DNA from: Candidatus Latescibacterota bacterium
GTDB lineage: Bacteria > Latescibacterota > UBA2968 > UBA8231
Direction: 5' to 3'
NCBI GenBank assembly: GCA_022820485.1
Contig: JAJEFJ010000048.1
Location: 1 to 64,000 of the forward strand
Length of the DNA stretch: 64,000 bases
Shown: positions 19,698-29,062 of the stretch, piece by piece
Numbering within the stretch: position 1 is the stretch's first letter
Layout: each line of letters starts with the position of its first letter
Program-made: the position numbers and the translations under genes
The notes under the pieces: generated by a model
The model's input: the letters and a program-made list of their open reading frames with translations, nothing else
Databases searched by the model: none
What the model was told of the DNA's origin: nothing

Positions 19698-21403
19698 TGA
19701 AACTAAAACCTGCGGCAGCGCCACTGGCCTTGGCTCTGGGCATCGTCCTGTCGGGCTGCGAGCAAGACGCCCAAGGCCCGGTGCTAGCCGAGGTAGGAGA
19801 CACCCGCATCCACGCCGCGCAGCTACGCCACTTTGAGGAGCGCCTAGTCGAAAGCCTGCGGTCCAAGGAGGCGGGCATCGAAGGACGACGGCAGCATCTG
19901 CAGGCCCTGATCGACAAGGAGATCCTCATTCGGGAAGCGGCAGCGCGGGGATGGGATCGCGACCCCGACCTGCGCCGCAAGCTGAACCGCGAATGGACCG
20001 AGCGGCTGGTGAACGAGTTCTTTGCCCGGGAAGTGGACGCGAAGATCGCGCTCGAAGAGCAGGAAATCCACGACCACTACCTGAAGACTGGACGGAATCG
20101 CGCGGTCATGGGTGGCAAGATCGAGGTCGAGAGCAAGGAGGAGGCCGAGGAGATCGTGCGCCTGTTGCAGGGCGGTGCCGACTTCGGGGAGTTGGCGCGG
20201 CAGCGCTCGACCCACCGCGCGACGGCCGAGCAGGGCGGTCGGTTCATGGGGTACGCCACCAAGGACCAGATGCCCCTGCCCATCATGCAGGAAAAGGTCT
20301 TTCCGCTCAAGAAGGGTCAGACTTCCGAACCCATACCCCTGCCGGGCGGCACCTACGGCGTGTTCCAGGTCATGGACGAGGCACCTGTTTCCCTCGAACG
20401 GGTGCGGAGTATAGTGGAGACCGAGCTCCACCGGGAGAAGGCCGGCCTTCGATCCGTGGAGCTTGGCCGGGAATTGCGGGATGCGCTGAACCTGCGTCTC
20501 CGAGAAGACGGTTTCGAGCTTCTCGCCGCGCGGCTGGAGAGCGAGGGATACCCTTTCTCCGAGGCAGAGCGCGGCACGGTACTCTACGAGTTCGACGGCG
20601 GCACCATTACAGTGGGAGCGTTCATCGACGCGGCCGAGGAGAACTACCGGGAGTTCGCGGGAGATGTGCTGGCGCAGGTGCGCTGGTTTGCCGAGTCTGT
20701 GCTAGTCCCCCGCACACTGGCCGCGCAGGCTGCTCGCAATGCCGGAATCAACCGCGAGCAGGAGATGGTCGCCTGGTACCAGGCCAGGCAAGAGGAACGC
20801 CTGCTGGCGGTCATCCGAAAGCAGGCGACGAGCGACATCCAAGTAGATGAGGACGAGGCGCGGCGCTTCTATGCCCAGAATCTGCGGTCTTTCATCCCAA
20901 AAGAGGCCCTGACGCTGGACGAAATCCTGGTCGCCACACGCGAAGAAGCGGTCGCGCTTCGGGACCGGATTGAGCGCGGTGAGAATCTTCGGATCCTGGC
21001 CCAGCAGCACACCCTGCGGCGCATGGCCATACCGGACAGCGGGCGATTCCACCTCCATTGGTATCAGAGAAAAGCGCACGAAGCTCTGTTCGCAGCCGCC
21101 CAGGGAGCCGCGCCGGGCGACCTGCTGGGTCCCATCGAAGTGGAGGTGCCGGCCCACCAAGTCGCGACCCCCGGTGCGGCATCAGCAGACCGCTACTATT
21201 CCGTGTTCAGGCTCGTCGAATCGACCTTCGGAGCCGGCCCCCAGCCCTTCGCCGAGGTCGCGACTCGGGCTTGGGCCATAGTCCTGCGCCAGAAGCGCGA
21301 TGCGGCCTTCTTACAATTCCTAGGCGAACTGCGGCAACAGTACGAGCCTCAAGTCAAGATCCACGAAGAGAACCTGAGAACCCTGGTACGAGAAGAACAG
21401 TGA
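19694..21403 (+). CDS. PpiC-type peptidyl-prolyl isomerase lipoprotein (SurA/PrsA-like)
   Basis: A 569-residue protein with a lipoprotein signal ending LALGIVLSGC. After an N-terminal SurA/PrsA-type helical segment (LAEVGDTRI ... LIDKEILIREAAARGWDRD) comes a parvulin domain at about 130-245 (GGKIEVESKEEAEEIVRLLQ, GADFGELARQRSTHRATAEQ, GGRFMGYATKDQMPLP). A second, degenerate parvulin-like region lies around 390-510 (LTLDEILVATREEAVALRDR). It overlaps paralogue B by 4 bases (ATGA). The likely job is folding or delivery of the secreted and beta-barrel proteins encoded just upstream. Confidence 0.8.
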   Translation: MMKLKPAAAPLALALGIVLSGCEQDAQGPVLAEVGDTRIHAAQLRHFEERLVESLRSKEAGIEGRRQHLQALIDKEILIREAAARGWDRDPDLRRKLNREWTERLVNEFFAREVDAKIALEEQEIHDHYLKTGRNRAVMGGKIEVESKEEAEEIVRLLQGGADFGELARQRSTHRATAEQGGRFMGYATKDQMPLPIMQEKVFPLKKGQTSEPIPLPGGTYGVFQVMDEAPVSLERVRSIVETELHREKAGLRSVELGRELRDALNLRLREDGFELLAARLESEGYPFSEAERGTVLYEFDGGTITVGAFIDAAEENYREFAGDVLAQVRWFAESVLVPRTLAAQAARNAGINREQEMVAWYQARQEERLLAVIRKQATSDIQVDEDEARRFYAQNLRSFIPKEALTLDEILVATREEAVALRDRIERGENLRILAQQHTLRRMAIPDSGRFHLHWYQRKAHEALFAAAQGAAPGDLLGPIEVEVPAHQVATPGAASADRYYSVFRLVESTFGAGPQPFAEVATRAWAIVLRQKRDAAFLQFLGELRQQYEPQVKIHEENLRTLVREEQ

Positions 21404-21513
21404 TGCGATCACCCGAGGTGGATCGCAAGCGCACCGCCATCATCGCTCCAACCTCGGGTCCGTTCGGGCGGGATGCCGATCTCCGCCCTCACCCACTGAC
21501 GCGCCTCCCGTGA
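21403..21513 (+). CDS. Possible 36-residue coupling ORF
   Basis: An ORF of 37 codons starts with an ATG overlapping the PpiC stop (TGATG) and ends with a TGA overlapping the GTG start of the next gene (GTGA). It encodes a short basic and proline-rich peptide beginning MRSPEVDRKRTAIIAP. Both junctions have the geometry of translational coupling, but the peptide matches nothing I recognise and the GC-rich frame could be open by chance. Confidence 0.3.
   Translation: MRSPEVDRKRTAIIAPTSGPFGRDADLRPHPLTRLP
21411..21459. repeat. Inverted repeat between PpiC and membrane-protein genes
   Basis: ACCCGAGGT (21411-21419) and ACCTCGGGT (21451-21459) are perfect 9-base arms with a 31-base spacer; TGGA and TCCA extend the stem with one bulged base. 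It could be a terminator without T-run or an RNA element affecting the downstream membrane protein. Confidence 0.4.
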
Positions 21514-23651
21514 AACAGAAAATCCCCCCACTCTACCGCCAGTACCTGCGGTCGCGCTCCGAGCCCCTCCTCGAATCGCGCCACCGCCTGACGTGGCGGG
21601 GGTTCTTCGTGGGGGGCTGCCTGAGCTTCTTCCTCGCCATCAGCGCCCCCTACAGCAACATGGTCATCAAGGGTGCCTACGTGGCCGCGGACATCAGCAC
21701 CCCGGGGGCCATCTTCGTCTTCGTCGTGCTGATCGGCGTACTCAACCTAGCCTTCAAGCTGGCCGCACGCAGCAGGGGCACAGCCCTCGCTTTCGCCATC
21801 GCCTTGGGGTCTGCTTGGCTCTACGCCTACTGGCCCTTGACCAATATCGATGTGCATTCGCCCGGACTGATCTTCTCCACCTTTGCGCTGATCTGCGCCC
21901 TCGGCAACGTGCCGCTGGCGTGGTCCGGCCGCAGCCTAGCCCTCAACCGCGCCGAACTGATCATGGTGTACGCCATGCTGGCAATGGTCTCGGCCGTGTG
22001 CACAATGGGCCTGACCGAGCTGATCCTGCCCACTCTCACCGCTATCTTCTACTACGCTTCGCCGGAGAATCAATGGCGGGAGAAGCTCTTCCCCCACTTT
22101 CCCGAACACAACATCCTAGTCGACGACGGGGCCGAGAACACCCTGTTTTACGAGGGCATTTCCGAGCTCGGCCAGAGCATCCCCTACGGCGCTTGGGTCG
22201 AGCCGTTGATGTGGTGGGCCGTCTTCCTGCTGGCGCTGTACGTCTGCATGATCTCGATCGCCGTGATCCTGCGGCGTCAGTGGATGGAGCGGGAGCGGCT
22301 GACCTATCCAATCGCTCAAGTCGGTCTGGCCATGATCCGCGGCGAGGACGAGAACAGGCTGGTGAACGGTTTCTTCAAGCGTCCGTCCGTGTGGATTGGC
22401 ATGGCCATCCCATTCCTCGTCGGCAGTCTGAGGGGCATGTCGAGCTATTACCCCTCCATTCCCATGGTGTCCATGCGCCTGCCGATACCGTACCTCGAAG
22501 GCAAGGTCAACTTCGCCCTGACCGGCTTCACCTACCTCATCGACACGAGGATATCGGGCAGCGTGTGGGTGTTCTACCTGCTCGGCAGGCTCCAGAAGAG
22601 CGCGCTGGCGATCGCCGGGATCAAATCGGAGCAGGTCCACTTCCACGGCGTCCCCGACGCACCCCTAGTCGGCTACGAGGGGCTGGGTGCCCTGCTGGTG
22701 CTGGTCGCGGGGGTGCTGTGGACGGCCCGCGAGCATCTGAAGGCGGTCTGGCTCAAGGCCCTCGGCCGAGCGCCCCACGTCGACGACCGGGACGAAATCC
22801 TCTCCTACCGCAGCGCCGTGATCGGCACCCTCGGGGGGATCGCGGTCATGACCCTGTGGCTGTGGATCATGGGCACACCGCTGTGGGTCTCCTTTTTCTT
22901 CATCGTCCTGGCCATGATGATCTTCATCGGCATCACCCGGATCATCGCCGAAGCCGGGCTGGCAACGCTGCGGACGCCCGTCAACGCTCCCGACTTCGTC
23001 GTCATGGGTCTCGGTTCATCGCTCGTCGGTCCCACCGGCGTGTTCAACCTGTCCATGACCTACATCTGGGCCGACGAGGTCCGGTCGTTCGCCATGGCGA
23101 CCTGTACCAACGCCCTCAAGCTGATTGAGGATATGGATGCGCGCAGCCGGCGGCTGGTCTTCCTCGCTCTCATCCTCGCCCTGCTGATCGGGACGCTGGG
23201 TTCGTTCTGGATGATCTTCCACGCCGCCTACCGCTACGGCGGCATCAACCTCGATTATTGGTTCTTCAAGGCGGGCCCGGCGATCGCCTACGACAACGCT
23301 GTGCGCAACCTGGAGCCCGCCGGCATCTACTGGCCGGGCATCGGCTTCCTGTTCGGCGGCGGCGGCATCATGGCCCTGCTGTACTGGGCTCGCCACCGCC
23401 TGTCCTGGTGGCCCCTCCACCCAATCGGCTTCCCAGTCGCAGCCGTGGACCTGATGCCTCACATCATTACCAGCGTGTTCGTCGCTTGGTTCATCAAGGT
23501 AATCATCCTCCGCTACGGCGGCGTCAACTTCTACCAACGTACTCAGGGGTTTTTCCTCGGGATGATCGCCGGTCAGATGCTGACCCTCGGGCTCTGGCTC
23601 ATCATCGACTACTTCACAGGGCACACCGGCAACTTCCTGTTCTCTTGGTAG
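21510..23651 (+). CDS. Polytopic membrane protein, probable DUF6785/DUF6784 (OPT-like) family
   Basis: A 713-residue protein with about 12-14 hydrophobic segments, starting at GTG 21510. The first 30 residues are basic, followed by WRGFFVGGCLSFFLAISAPYSNMVIKG. Other segments include MIFIGITRIIAEAGLATLRTP, a glycine-rich region near residue 500 and a final LTLGLWLIIDYFTGHTGNFLFSW. The layout recalls oligopeptide-transporter-like proteins annotated DUF6785/DUF6784, common in planctomycetes and candidate phyla; I give that family with moderate confidence. It probably sits in the inner membrane. No ribosome site is visible before the GTG, so coupling to upstream translation is possible. Confidence 0.6.
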   Translation: MKQKIPPLYRQYLRSRSEPLLESRHRLTWRGFFVGGCLSFFLAISAPYSNMVIKGAYVAADISTPGAIFVFVVLIGVLNLAFKLAARSRGTALAFAIALGSAWLYAYWPLTNIDVHSPGLIFSTFALICALGNVPLAWSGRSLALNRAELIMVYAMLAMVSAVCTMGLTELILPTLTAIFYYASPENQWREKLFPHFPEHNILVDDGAENTLFYEGISELGQSIPYGAWVEPLMWWAVFLLALYVCMISIAVILRRQWMERERLTYPIAQVGLAMIRGEDENRLVNGFFKRPSVWIGMAIPFLVGSLRGMSSYYPSIPMVSMRLPIPYLEGKVNFALTGFTYLIDTRISGSVWVFYLLGRLQKSALAIAGIKSEQVHFHGVPDAPLVGYEGLGALLVLVAGVLWTAREHLKAVWLKALGRAPHVDDRDEILSYRSAVIGTLGGIAVMTLWLWIMGTPLWVSFFFIVLAMMIFIGITRIIAEAGLATLRTPVNAPDFVVMGLGSSLVGPTGVFNLSMTYIWADEVRSFAMATCTNALKLIEDMDARSRRLVFLALILALLIGTLGSFWMIFHAAYRYGGINLDYWFFKAGPAIAYDNAVRNLEPAGIYWPGIGFLFGGGGIMALLYWARHRLSWWPLHPIGFPVAAVDLMPHIITSVFVAWFIKVIILRYGGVNFYQRTQGFFLGMIAGQMLTLGLWLIIDYFTGHTGNFLFSW

Positions 23652-23666
23652 TGAGAGGTCTGTTAG

Positions 23667-24491
23667 ATGGGTCGCTTTGTTTTACTCATCGCTTTTGTCG
23701 CGTGTGCCAATCGCGCGAACACCACGCAGGGCAATGCGGCCGACTGTACCACCGAGACAATCGCCGCCTTGGCCACCCGTGCAGCAGCAAGCGCCTATCA
23801 AGACATCAAGGAAGCCGGAGTCGTTGCCGATACCCTCGCCGATTCCATTGCTATGGCCGTCGTCGATTCGGTCGCCTATGCTGCCTATGACTCGCTCTTT
23901 GCCTCTTTGCACACCATCTTCGGTCCCGAGGCAGTGGCGGCTTTCGATCAATATATGGATGCCAAACAGGCTTTCTACACTGTAGGCACTCCCATTGACG
24001 AAACCGCATTGAGCGGCGCTTTTGCAGTCGGTAAATACCTTTTCAACGCCGCTGGCGTTATGCACCGTCTAACCGCAGCGGAAATAATCATCTGGGGCAA
24101 CGAGTATTACCCAGCTTGGGATCAATTTAACGCGGTGGGAAAAGAGATAACCGAGCAAGCCGTCGCGGCCGCACATAAGGCTGACTGCGCTTTCTACAAC
24201 GACGCCATTTTGTCTGTGGATGCACCAGATGCTTCCGTTGGATACCGGGCTGCTATCTTGGCCTTCTCTGATGCGTATCTCGAAATGTGTGCCCCAATGC
24301 CGCCCGCGCAATTTTTCGGCTTCGCGTACGGGCTAGCTGGCCGCTTAGATCAGGCGGCTCGCTATAATGTGTTGCGGACCGCATTGAATACAAGCTACTA
24401 CACGAGCAATCTGTATTGGGGCTTGGCGGCCGTCTCAGAAACAGCCGAACAAGCTGCCCTGATTGCCTTGACCTTGGATTGTAGTCAGTAA
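23667..24491 (+). CDS. Small lipoprotein-like hypothetical protein
   Basis: A 274-residue protein that begins with a short lipoprotein-like signal (FVLLIAFVAC, cysteine at residue 13). The mature part is almost entirely alpha-helical and Ala-rich (AALATRAAASAYQDI, DSIAMAVVDSVAYAAYDSLFA, NVLRTALNTSYYTSNLYWGLAA). Five cysteines occur in the mature part. It starts 15 bases after the membrane-protein stop with AGAGGT upstream, so it probably belongs to the same transcript. No family recognised. Confidence 0.55.
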   Translation: MGRFVLLIAFVACANRANTTQGNAADCTTETIAALATRAAASAYQDIKEAGVVADTLADSIAMAVVDSVAYAAYDSLFASLHTIFGPEAVAAFDQYMDAKQAFYTVGTPIDETALSGAFAVGKYLFNAAGVMHRLTAAEIIIWGNEYYPAWDQFNAVGKEITEQAVAAAHKADCAFYNDAILSVDAPDASVGYRAAILAFSDAYLEMCAPMPPAQFFGFAYGLAGRLDQAARYNVLRTALNTSYYTSNLYWGLAAVSETAEQAALIALTLDCSQ

Positions 24492-24523
24492 GACGGTGGG
24501 GTGTCAGTCTGAAAATAATTTAT

Positions 24524-24599
<76 letters not shown>

Positions 24600-24631
24600 T
24601 CTCTCTCAAATCTACGCCATCGGATTATCCT

Positions 24632-26383
24632 TTACAAATGCTGGGCCATCCGGCACGCCAAGTCCCCGCGCGTTATAGGATCGCGGCCCGCAAGGTCCGA
24701 CGACAGACCCGCAGCCCGCAGGCGCTCAACTGGCGCGTCGGCCAAGGCATCCGGTTCAAAGCGCAAATGATCGGCGCACCCCTGCCATATCCCCTCCACG
24801 GCCAGCGTCTGCACAGCCGCAAAGGCCGGATGCCCAAGCGGCACGTCCTCGTACCAATACAGCGGCACGCCAGCCGCCAGCAAGGTCTGCTGGTACTGGC
24901 GACGCAATGCCGCGCTGCTGCACACATCCGCTGGGGTCCGTTGCTGACCCAAGCAAAAAGCAGCCAACGCACCAGCGGCCTCGCCGATATTCCATTCCAC
25001 GGGATGCAGGCGGTAGCAGCCATTGGTGATGTGCGTGGTGCCGATGTTCTTGCAAGCCGCCAGCAAGTTGTCCAAGTGCCGCGACACGAGCGCACCCAAC
25101 GGGATCTGGAAAGGCTTGGTCGGCGCAGTGTACACCACGTCAGTAGCTTGGCCGTGGATGTCGATGGCGTACCAACCTATGCCGACGCTGTCATTAAAAG
25201 GAGCGGCGCGAGCATGGGGCTGGTGCGGAGCAGCGACCTCTTGCTCGACAATGGTCTTGCGCGCTTCGATGCGCCGGGACTCGCGGATGTAGGGGTACTG
25301 GGAGAAGCCGTCAGCAGTCCCCATGATGTCGGGGCGCAACCTCAACTCGGGATAACCGCGACCGCCGTCATCGCGCAGCACCTCAGTCTGTAGCCAGTAC
25401 AACAACCCCAAACTCAGTTCCTTAGCCGCCGCTATCTGCCGCGCCTGCTCGTCGGGCGGCACATCGATGAGGGTGCCGCCGGTGTAGTCATTACCCTGCC
25501 AGTTAATCAACGCCACGTCCCTCGGCACCTGTCCCTCGGCGAATTGATCGGCGCACAACAAGCGACGGTACGCCCAAAAGGAGCCGGGCAAGTCACCGGC
25601 GGTCTCAAAGAATCGGTACGTGCGCAGGCCGCGGGCGTACTCCAAAGTCAAGGTGTAGGGCTGCTCGTCGCGATGGCGCTCGTAGTTCGGCGGGCGGGGT
25701 ATGGTATGGTCTTGACCGGGGCAAAAATCAACCGCAAACGGACATGTAAAAGACTGAGTAAGATGCGGGACTGGGCCGTCGGTGCGGGCGTGCGGCTCGC
25801 CGGTCTGGTCGCGGCTTTCAGCGCCGGAGACGTAGGGAACGGGCAACAGAGGCAGCAGGTCGCCCAACTCCGTGGCGTCGAGCACATACGCCGGAGCAAA
25901 ACGCAAGACATGCGTGCCACCATCTTGGACGACATCGACGGTGCGGATGGACTGGCCTTGGACGTGGGCAGCAGACGCATGGGCGCGATAAAACAGCATC
26001 AGGCGACCGGCTTCGACTTGGGGTACGACTAAGGACAGCAGGGACGTTAGGCCAGCGCGCGGCTCAAAGCACAGCGCAGAGACCCAACCGGCCCCGGGAT
26101 TGAAGTGCGGGTCGTCGGGATTTTTCAGTTTGTATTTGCGGCGATAGAACGCGCGGATGCCAGCGCGGAATTCGCCGTAGAGTTCCGTGCCGCCAAAGTG
26201 CTCTATGTGCGGATGTTCGTCTAAAGCGGAGACGCCCTGGCTAGTGGCTTGGCCGCCGATCCACGGGTTTTCTTCGGTCAGGCAAACTCGATAGCCCAAG
26301 CGAGCGGCGCGCACGGCCGCGGCCACGCCGCCCAAGCCACCGCCCAAGACCAAAATGTCGCATTCAACGGTGCGGGTTTCCAC
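24632..26383 (-). CDS. FAD-dependent oxidoreductase
   Basis: A 583-residue flavoprotein from GTG 26383, which stands one base after the stop of the upstream TIM-barrel gene. The dinucleotide-binding motif LGGGLGGVAAAVRAARLGYRV is at residues 13-33, followed by an acidic EEN and WIGGQATSQGV, typical of the FAD-dependent oxidoreductase family (PF12831). Near the C-terminus, a KNIGTTHITNGCYRLHPVEWNIGEAAG segment resembles the second FAD contact of that family. It is cytoplasmic. The open frame extends upstream in the TIM-barrel sequence but that part does not look real. The substrate is probably a sugar-derived or cyclitol compound given its partner. Confidence 0.8.
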   Translation of the reverse strand: METRTVECDILVLGGGLGGVAAAVRAARLGYRVCLTEENPWIGGQATSQGVSALDEHPHIEHFGGTELYGEFRAGIRAFYRRKYKLKNPDDPHFNPGAGWVSALCFEPRAGLTSLLSLVVPQVEAGRLMLFYRAHASAAHVQGQSIRTVDVVQDGGTHVLRFAPAYVLDATELGDLLPLLPVPYVSGAESRDQTGEPHARTDGPVPHLTQSFTCPFAVDFCPGQDHTIPRPPNYERHRDEQPYTLTLEYARGLRTYRFFETAGDLPGSFWAYRRLLCADQFAEGQVPRDVALINWQGNDYTGGTLIDVPPDEQARQIAAAKELSLGLLYWLQTEVLRDDGGRGYPELRLRPDIMGTADGFSQYPYIRESRRIEARKTIVEQEVAAPHQPHARAAPFNDSVGIGWYAIDIHGQATDVVYTAPTKPFQIPLGALVSRHLDNLLAACKNIGTTHITNGCYRLHPVEWNIGEAAGALAAFCLGQQRTPADVCSSAALRRQYQQTLLAAGVPLYWYEDVPLGHPAFAAVQTLAVEGIWQGCADHLRFEPDALADAPVERLRAAGLSSDLAGRDPITRGDLACRMAQHL

Positions 26384-26384
26384 G

Positions 26385-27230
26385 TTACGAGAGTCCGGCT
26401 TGTTCCCACACGCGGCCCAACGCGGCAGCCGTAGCCGCCACAGCCTCTTCCCGCTCCATGGCGCGCACGCGCTCGCTAAACGGCTCGACCATGACCGGCC
26501 CATCGTAGCCAATATGCTGCAAAGCGCTGAGAAATGTCGCAATGTCGATTACGCCAGTTGCCCCAGGCAAGTCGCGCACATTGTCGAGCTGGTCGTCAAT
26601 TTCTACGCCAGCCGGTGCGTCGTTGACGTGTACATCCACCACCTGCTCGGGGCGCAAGCGGCGCACATCCTCAGCCGTCTCGTGGGCCGTGTACCAATGC
26701 CAGCTATCGAGCAAAAAGCCCACATTCTCGCCCACGGCTTGGCACAATTCCTCCATTTGCTCCATAGTGTGGACAAACTCGTACTTTTTGCTCGACCACA
26801 GCGTTTTCGGCGCGACGTATTCCAAACCCAACCGCACTCCTTCGTCCGCCAGCACCGCCGCGGCCGGCCGCAGCCGCTCGACGTGAAAGGCAAAGTTCTC
26901 TCGGTACGTCAGCTCGTCCGAGGTCGGCATAAGCCAAGTCGCCGTCCGCCGCACCCCCAAGGCCGCCGCCACCTTTGCCAACTCCGGCAACTGCGCCAAG
27001 CTCGCTTGATATGCGGCCTCCTCCCCGCGAAAATCAACGGGAAATCCCCACGCCGACAGACGCACACCCTTACGCTCGGCCAACGCGAGGGCCTCTTCCG
27101 CGCCCATGGCCGCGACTTCGCCAATGCTAAAGTGATATCCAGCAAACCCGTGCCGTGCGGCCAGATCAAGCCCGTCGGCGAGGTTTTCTACACTTGCGCC
27201 GATAGCCCCCGGTGATAGCGAGCGAAACAT
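26385..27230 (-). CDS. Sugar phosphate isomerase/epimerase, xylose-isomerase-like TIM barrel
   Basis: A 281-residue AP-endonuclease-2-type TIM barrel. Metal-binding carboxylates and histidines are seen in GLEYVAPKT, FLLDSWHWYTA, VDVHVNDAPAGVE and GPVMVEPF, in the order expected for this superfamily. The ATG has GGAG at a good distance (AAAAGGAGAAGCT on the minus strand). It forms a two-gene operon with the FAD oxidoreductase; together they likely interconvert a keto-sugar or inositol derivative. Its promoter region has been invaded by a MITE-like repeat. Confidence 0.8.
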   Translation of the reverse strand: MFRSLSPGAIGASVENLADGLDLAARHGFAGYHFSIGEVAAMGAEEALALAERKGVRLSAWGFPVDFRGEEAAYQASLAQLPELAKVAAALGVRRTATWLMPTSDELTYRENFAFHVERLRPAAAVLADEGVRLGLEYVAPKTLWSSKKYEFVHTMEQMEELCQAVGENVGFLLDSWHWYTAHETAEDVRRLRPEQVVDVHVNDAPAGVEIDDQLDNVRDLPGATGVIDIATFLSALQHIGYDGPVMVEPFSERVRAMEREEAVAATAAALGRVWEQAGLS

Positions 27231-27255
27231 AGCTTCTCCTTTTTTGATTGATTGT

Positions 27256-27369
27256 GGCGTTGTTGCACGAAAGACGGTAACTCGTTAGAAAACAATAGTT
27301 TACAAATTTGACATCAAAACGATAACTTATTGTAAAACAACGACTTATAGATATTCATGCAACAACGCC
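27256..27369. mobile_element. MITE-like palindromic element with target duplication
   Basis: A 114-bp AT-rich element bounded by perfect 12-base terminal inverted repeats GGCGTTGTTGCA (27256-27267) and TGCAACAACGCC (27358-27369). Similarity between the halves continues loosely inward. The flanks ATTGATTGT (27247-27255) and GTTGATTGT (27370-27378) match at 8 of 9 positions, the expected target duplication. The ends resemble those of IS5-group elements, which is family knowledge not confirmed here. No transposase is encoded, so it would be mobilised in trans. Confidence 0.65.
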
Positions 27370-27386
27370 GTTGATTGTTGTAGTTC

Positions 27387-29027
27387 CTACGCCTCGGCCG
27401 TCTGTAAAATGAGCCTGCCAGCGTTCTTCATTTGCTTTAGCATGACGAACCAGAGCACAAACCCGACAACAAATCCAATAGAGACTATCCAAGCCTGATC
27501 CTCTCGTGCTCCCATTATCGCCCATAGGAGGGGCACCACAAATGAGCAGCAATAGATAAAACTAGCCACCTCACTGACAGATCGGCGACAGGTTTCGGTA
27601 TTGAGAGCTTTGGCGAGACCGTAAATTGCAATGAAACTCCAGAAGAAATTGAACAGCGGTATCAAGAGAAATCCAATGGCTTTTCCCGGCGTCGTCTTTG
27701 CTTTGTGAGCGGGGATGAGAGACCACAGTTTATGCAGAATGCACAACCCAGACACAAGAGCAATCAACCCGAAGATAGCCGCAACAATCGCGACTATGGT
27801 ACCAAGCACTGCGAATACAACACTCGACAACTCTAACCCCAGCTTCTCAAACTCACGGACCAGTTCTTCGATCATACGCCCGTCTTTTGTGGCGACCAAT
27901 ACCACCGCGGCACCAACAAATAGTGCTGTCGATACCGGTATAATAGCTGCAAGGCAAATGCAATGGAGCTTAAACCACCTGTTCAACCCCTTCGCTTGGT
28001 CCACTTTAGGGGCTGCTTGGGAAGAGCGCGACTCTCTTGCTATCTCCCTTCTCGCGTCGTGCTCCTCTCGCGCTCTAGTTCTAGTCCACCACCCCTGGAC
28101 TCGTTTCCGCAAAGATGCCTGCTTCCTACGTATCTCTCCATCCCTTGCATCCCCTACCATCGCCACCCGCCACGCCGCAACGCTCTGCGGACGATCTCGA
28201 TCATCCACCGCCAACGCCCAATCTATCGCCGACAAAAACGCACCACTTGCCCGACCCGCATACCGCTGCGCCAACGGAATCAGCGGATCATTTCGTATCC
28301 GGTCCGTCGCACCGCAGGGCACCTGACCCGTCAACGCCCGATAGCACACCCCACCCAACGCATAAATGTCCGTCCAAGGCCCCTGGCGGATCTGACTCGA
28401 ATACTGCTCTATCGGCGCATACCCCGGCGTTACTATCGACGTAATTGGACGACTTTTCGCCTCGATGGCCTGCCGCGCCGAACCAAAGTCCAGCAACACC
28501 GGCGAACCATCCGTATCTCGAATGACGATGTTGCCCGGCTTGATATCCCGATGCAAAAAGTCCGCTCGATGGATCACTTCCAAAGCATCCAACAGCGGAT
28601 ACAGAATGCCCTTAAGCTCATCTTCACTCAGCGTCCCCTTGCGCACCAGATACGTCGATAAGTCTTCTCCTTCCACATAGTCCATTACTATATAAGCCGT
28701 CCCATGCGCTTCAAAGTATTGATGGACGCGGACGATGTTAGGGTGCTGAAAACGCGCCAGAGTACGAGCTTCGTCCAAGAACCGCTCCAAGCCCCACTGA
28801 AAGTCGGACGCCACCTGCGACGACTGCGGCACGACGGATAGATCCTGTTCGCGGGTAGCCAAATCCGCCGGCAAATACTCCTTGATCGCCACCGGAATAT
28901 CCAAGGTGATGTTCCAGCCCAGATAGGTAATGCCAAACCCGCCGTAGCCGAGGACGCGGTGAAACTCAAAGTCCCGTATGCGCGTTCCCTGCGGTAACGC
29001 TAGGCGATGCTGTTGTTCCTCACTCAT
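27387..29027 (-). CDS. Membrane-anchored serine/threonine protein kinase
   Basis: A 546-residue Hanks-type kinase. Residues 24-300 contain the P-loop GYGGFG (27-32), VAIKE with Lys49, Glu86 in the C-helix, the catalytic HRDIKPGN (159-166), DFGSA (180-184) and PGYAPIEQY. All key residues are present. After a basic linker, residues about 355-540 hold five or six hydrophobic segments, so the kinase faces the cytoplasm and is anchored by a polytopic C-terminal domain that could sense a membrane signal. A PP2C phosphatase with its own membrane segment lies 650 bases upstream in the same direction, making a plausible kinase/phosphatase pair. Confidence 0.85.
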   Translation of the reverse strand: MSEEQQHRLALPQGTRIRDFEFHRVLGYGGFGITYLGWNITLDIPVAIKEYLPADLATREQDLSVVPQSSQVASDFQWGLERFLDEARTLARFQHPNIVRVHQYFEAHGTAYIVMDYVEGEDLSTYLVRKGTLSEDELKGILYPLLDALEVIHRADFLHRDIKPGNIVIRDTDGSPVLLDFGSARQAIEAKSRPITSIVTPGYAPIEQYSSQIRQGPWTDIYALGGVCYRALTGQVPCGATDRIRNDPLIPLAQRYAGRASGAFLSAIDWALAVDDRDRPQSVAAWRVAMVGDARDGEIRRKQASLRKRVQGWWTRTRAREEHDARREIARESRSSQAAPKVDQAKGLNRWFKLHCICLAAIIPVSTALFVGAAVVLVATKDGRMIEELVREFEKLGLELSSVVFAVLGTIVAIVAAIFGLIALVSGLCILHKLWSLIPAHKAKTTPGKAIGFLLIPLFNFFWSFIAIYGLAKALNTETCRRSVSEVASFIYCCSFVVPLLWAIMGAREDQAWIVSIGFVVGFVLWFVMLKQMKNAGRLILQTAEA

Positions 29028-29062
29028 AGCCCCTCCAATCAGAAACCATGCCTCCCGATCCT

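Noticed and set aside
21593..23128. 511-codon open frame within the membrane-protein gene
   Set aside because: Arg/Pro/Gly-rich shadow frame with no domain; the overlapping frame encodes a clear polytopic membrane protein.
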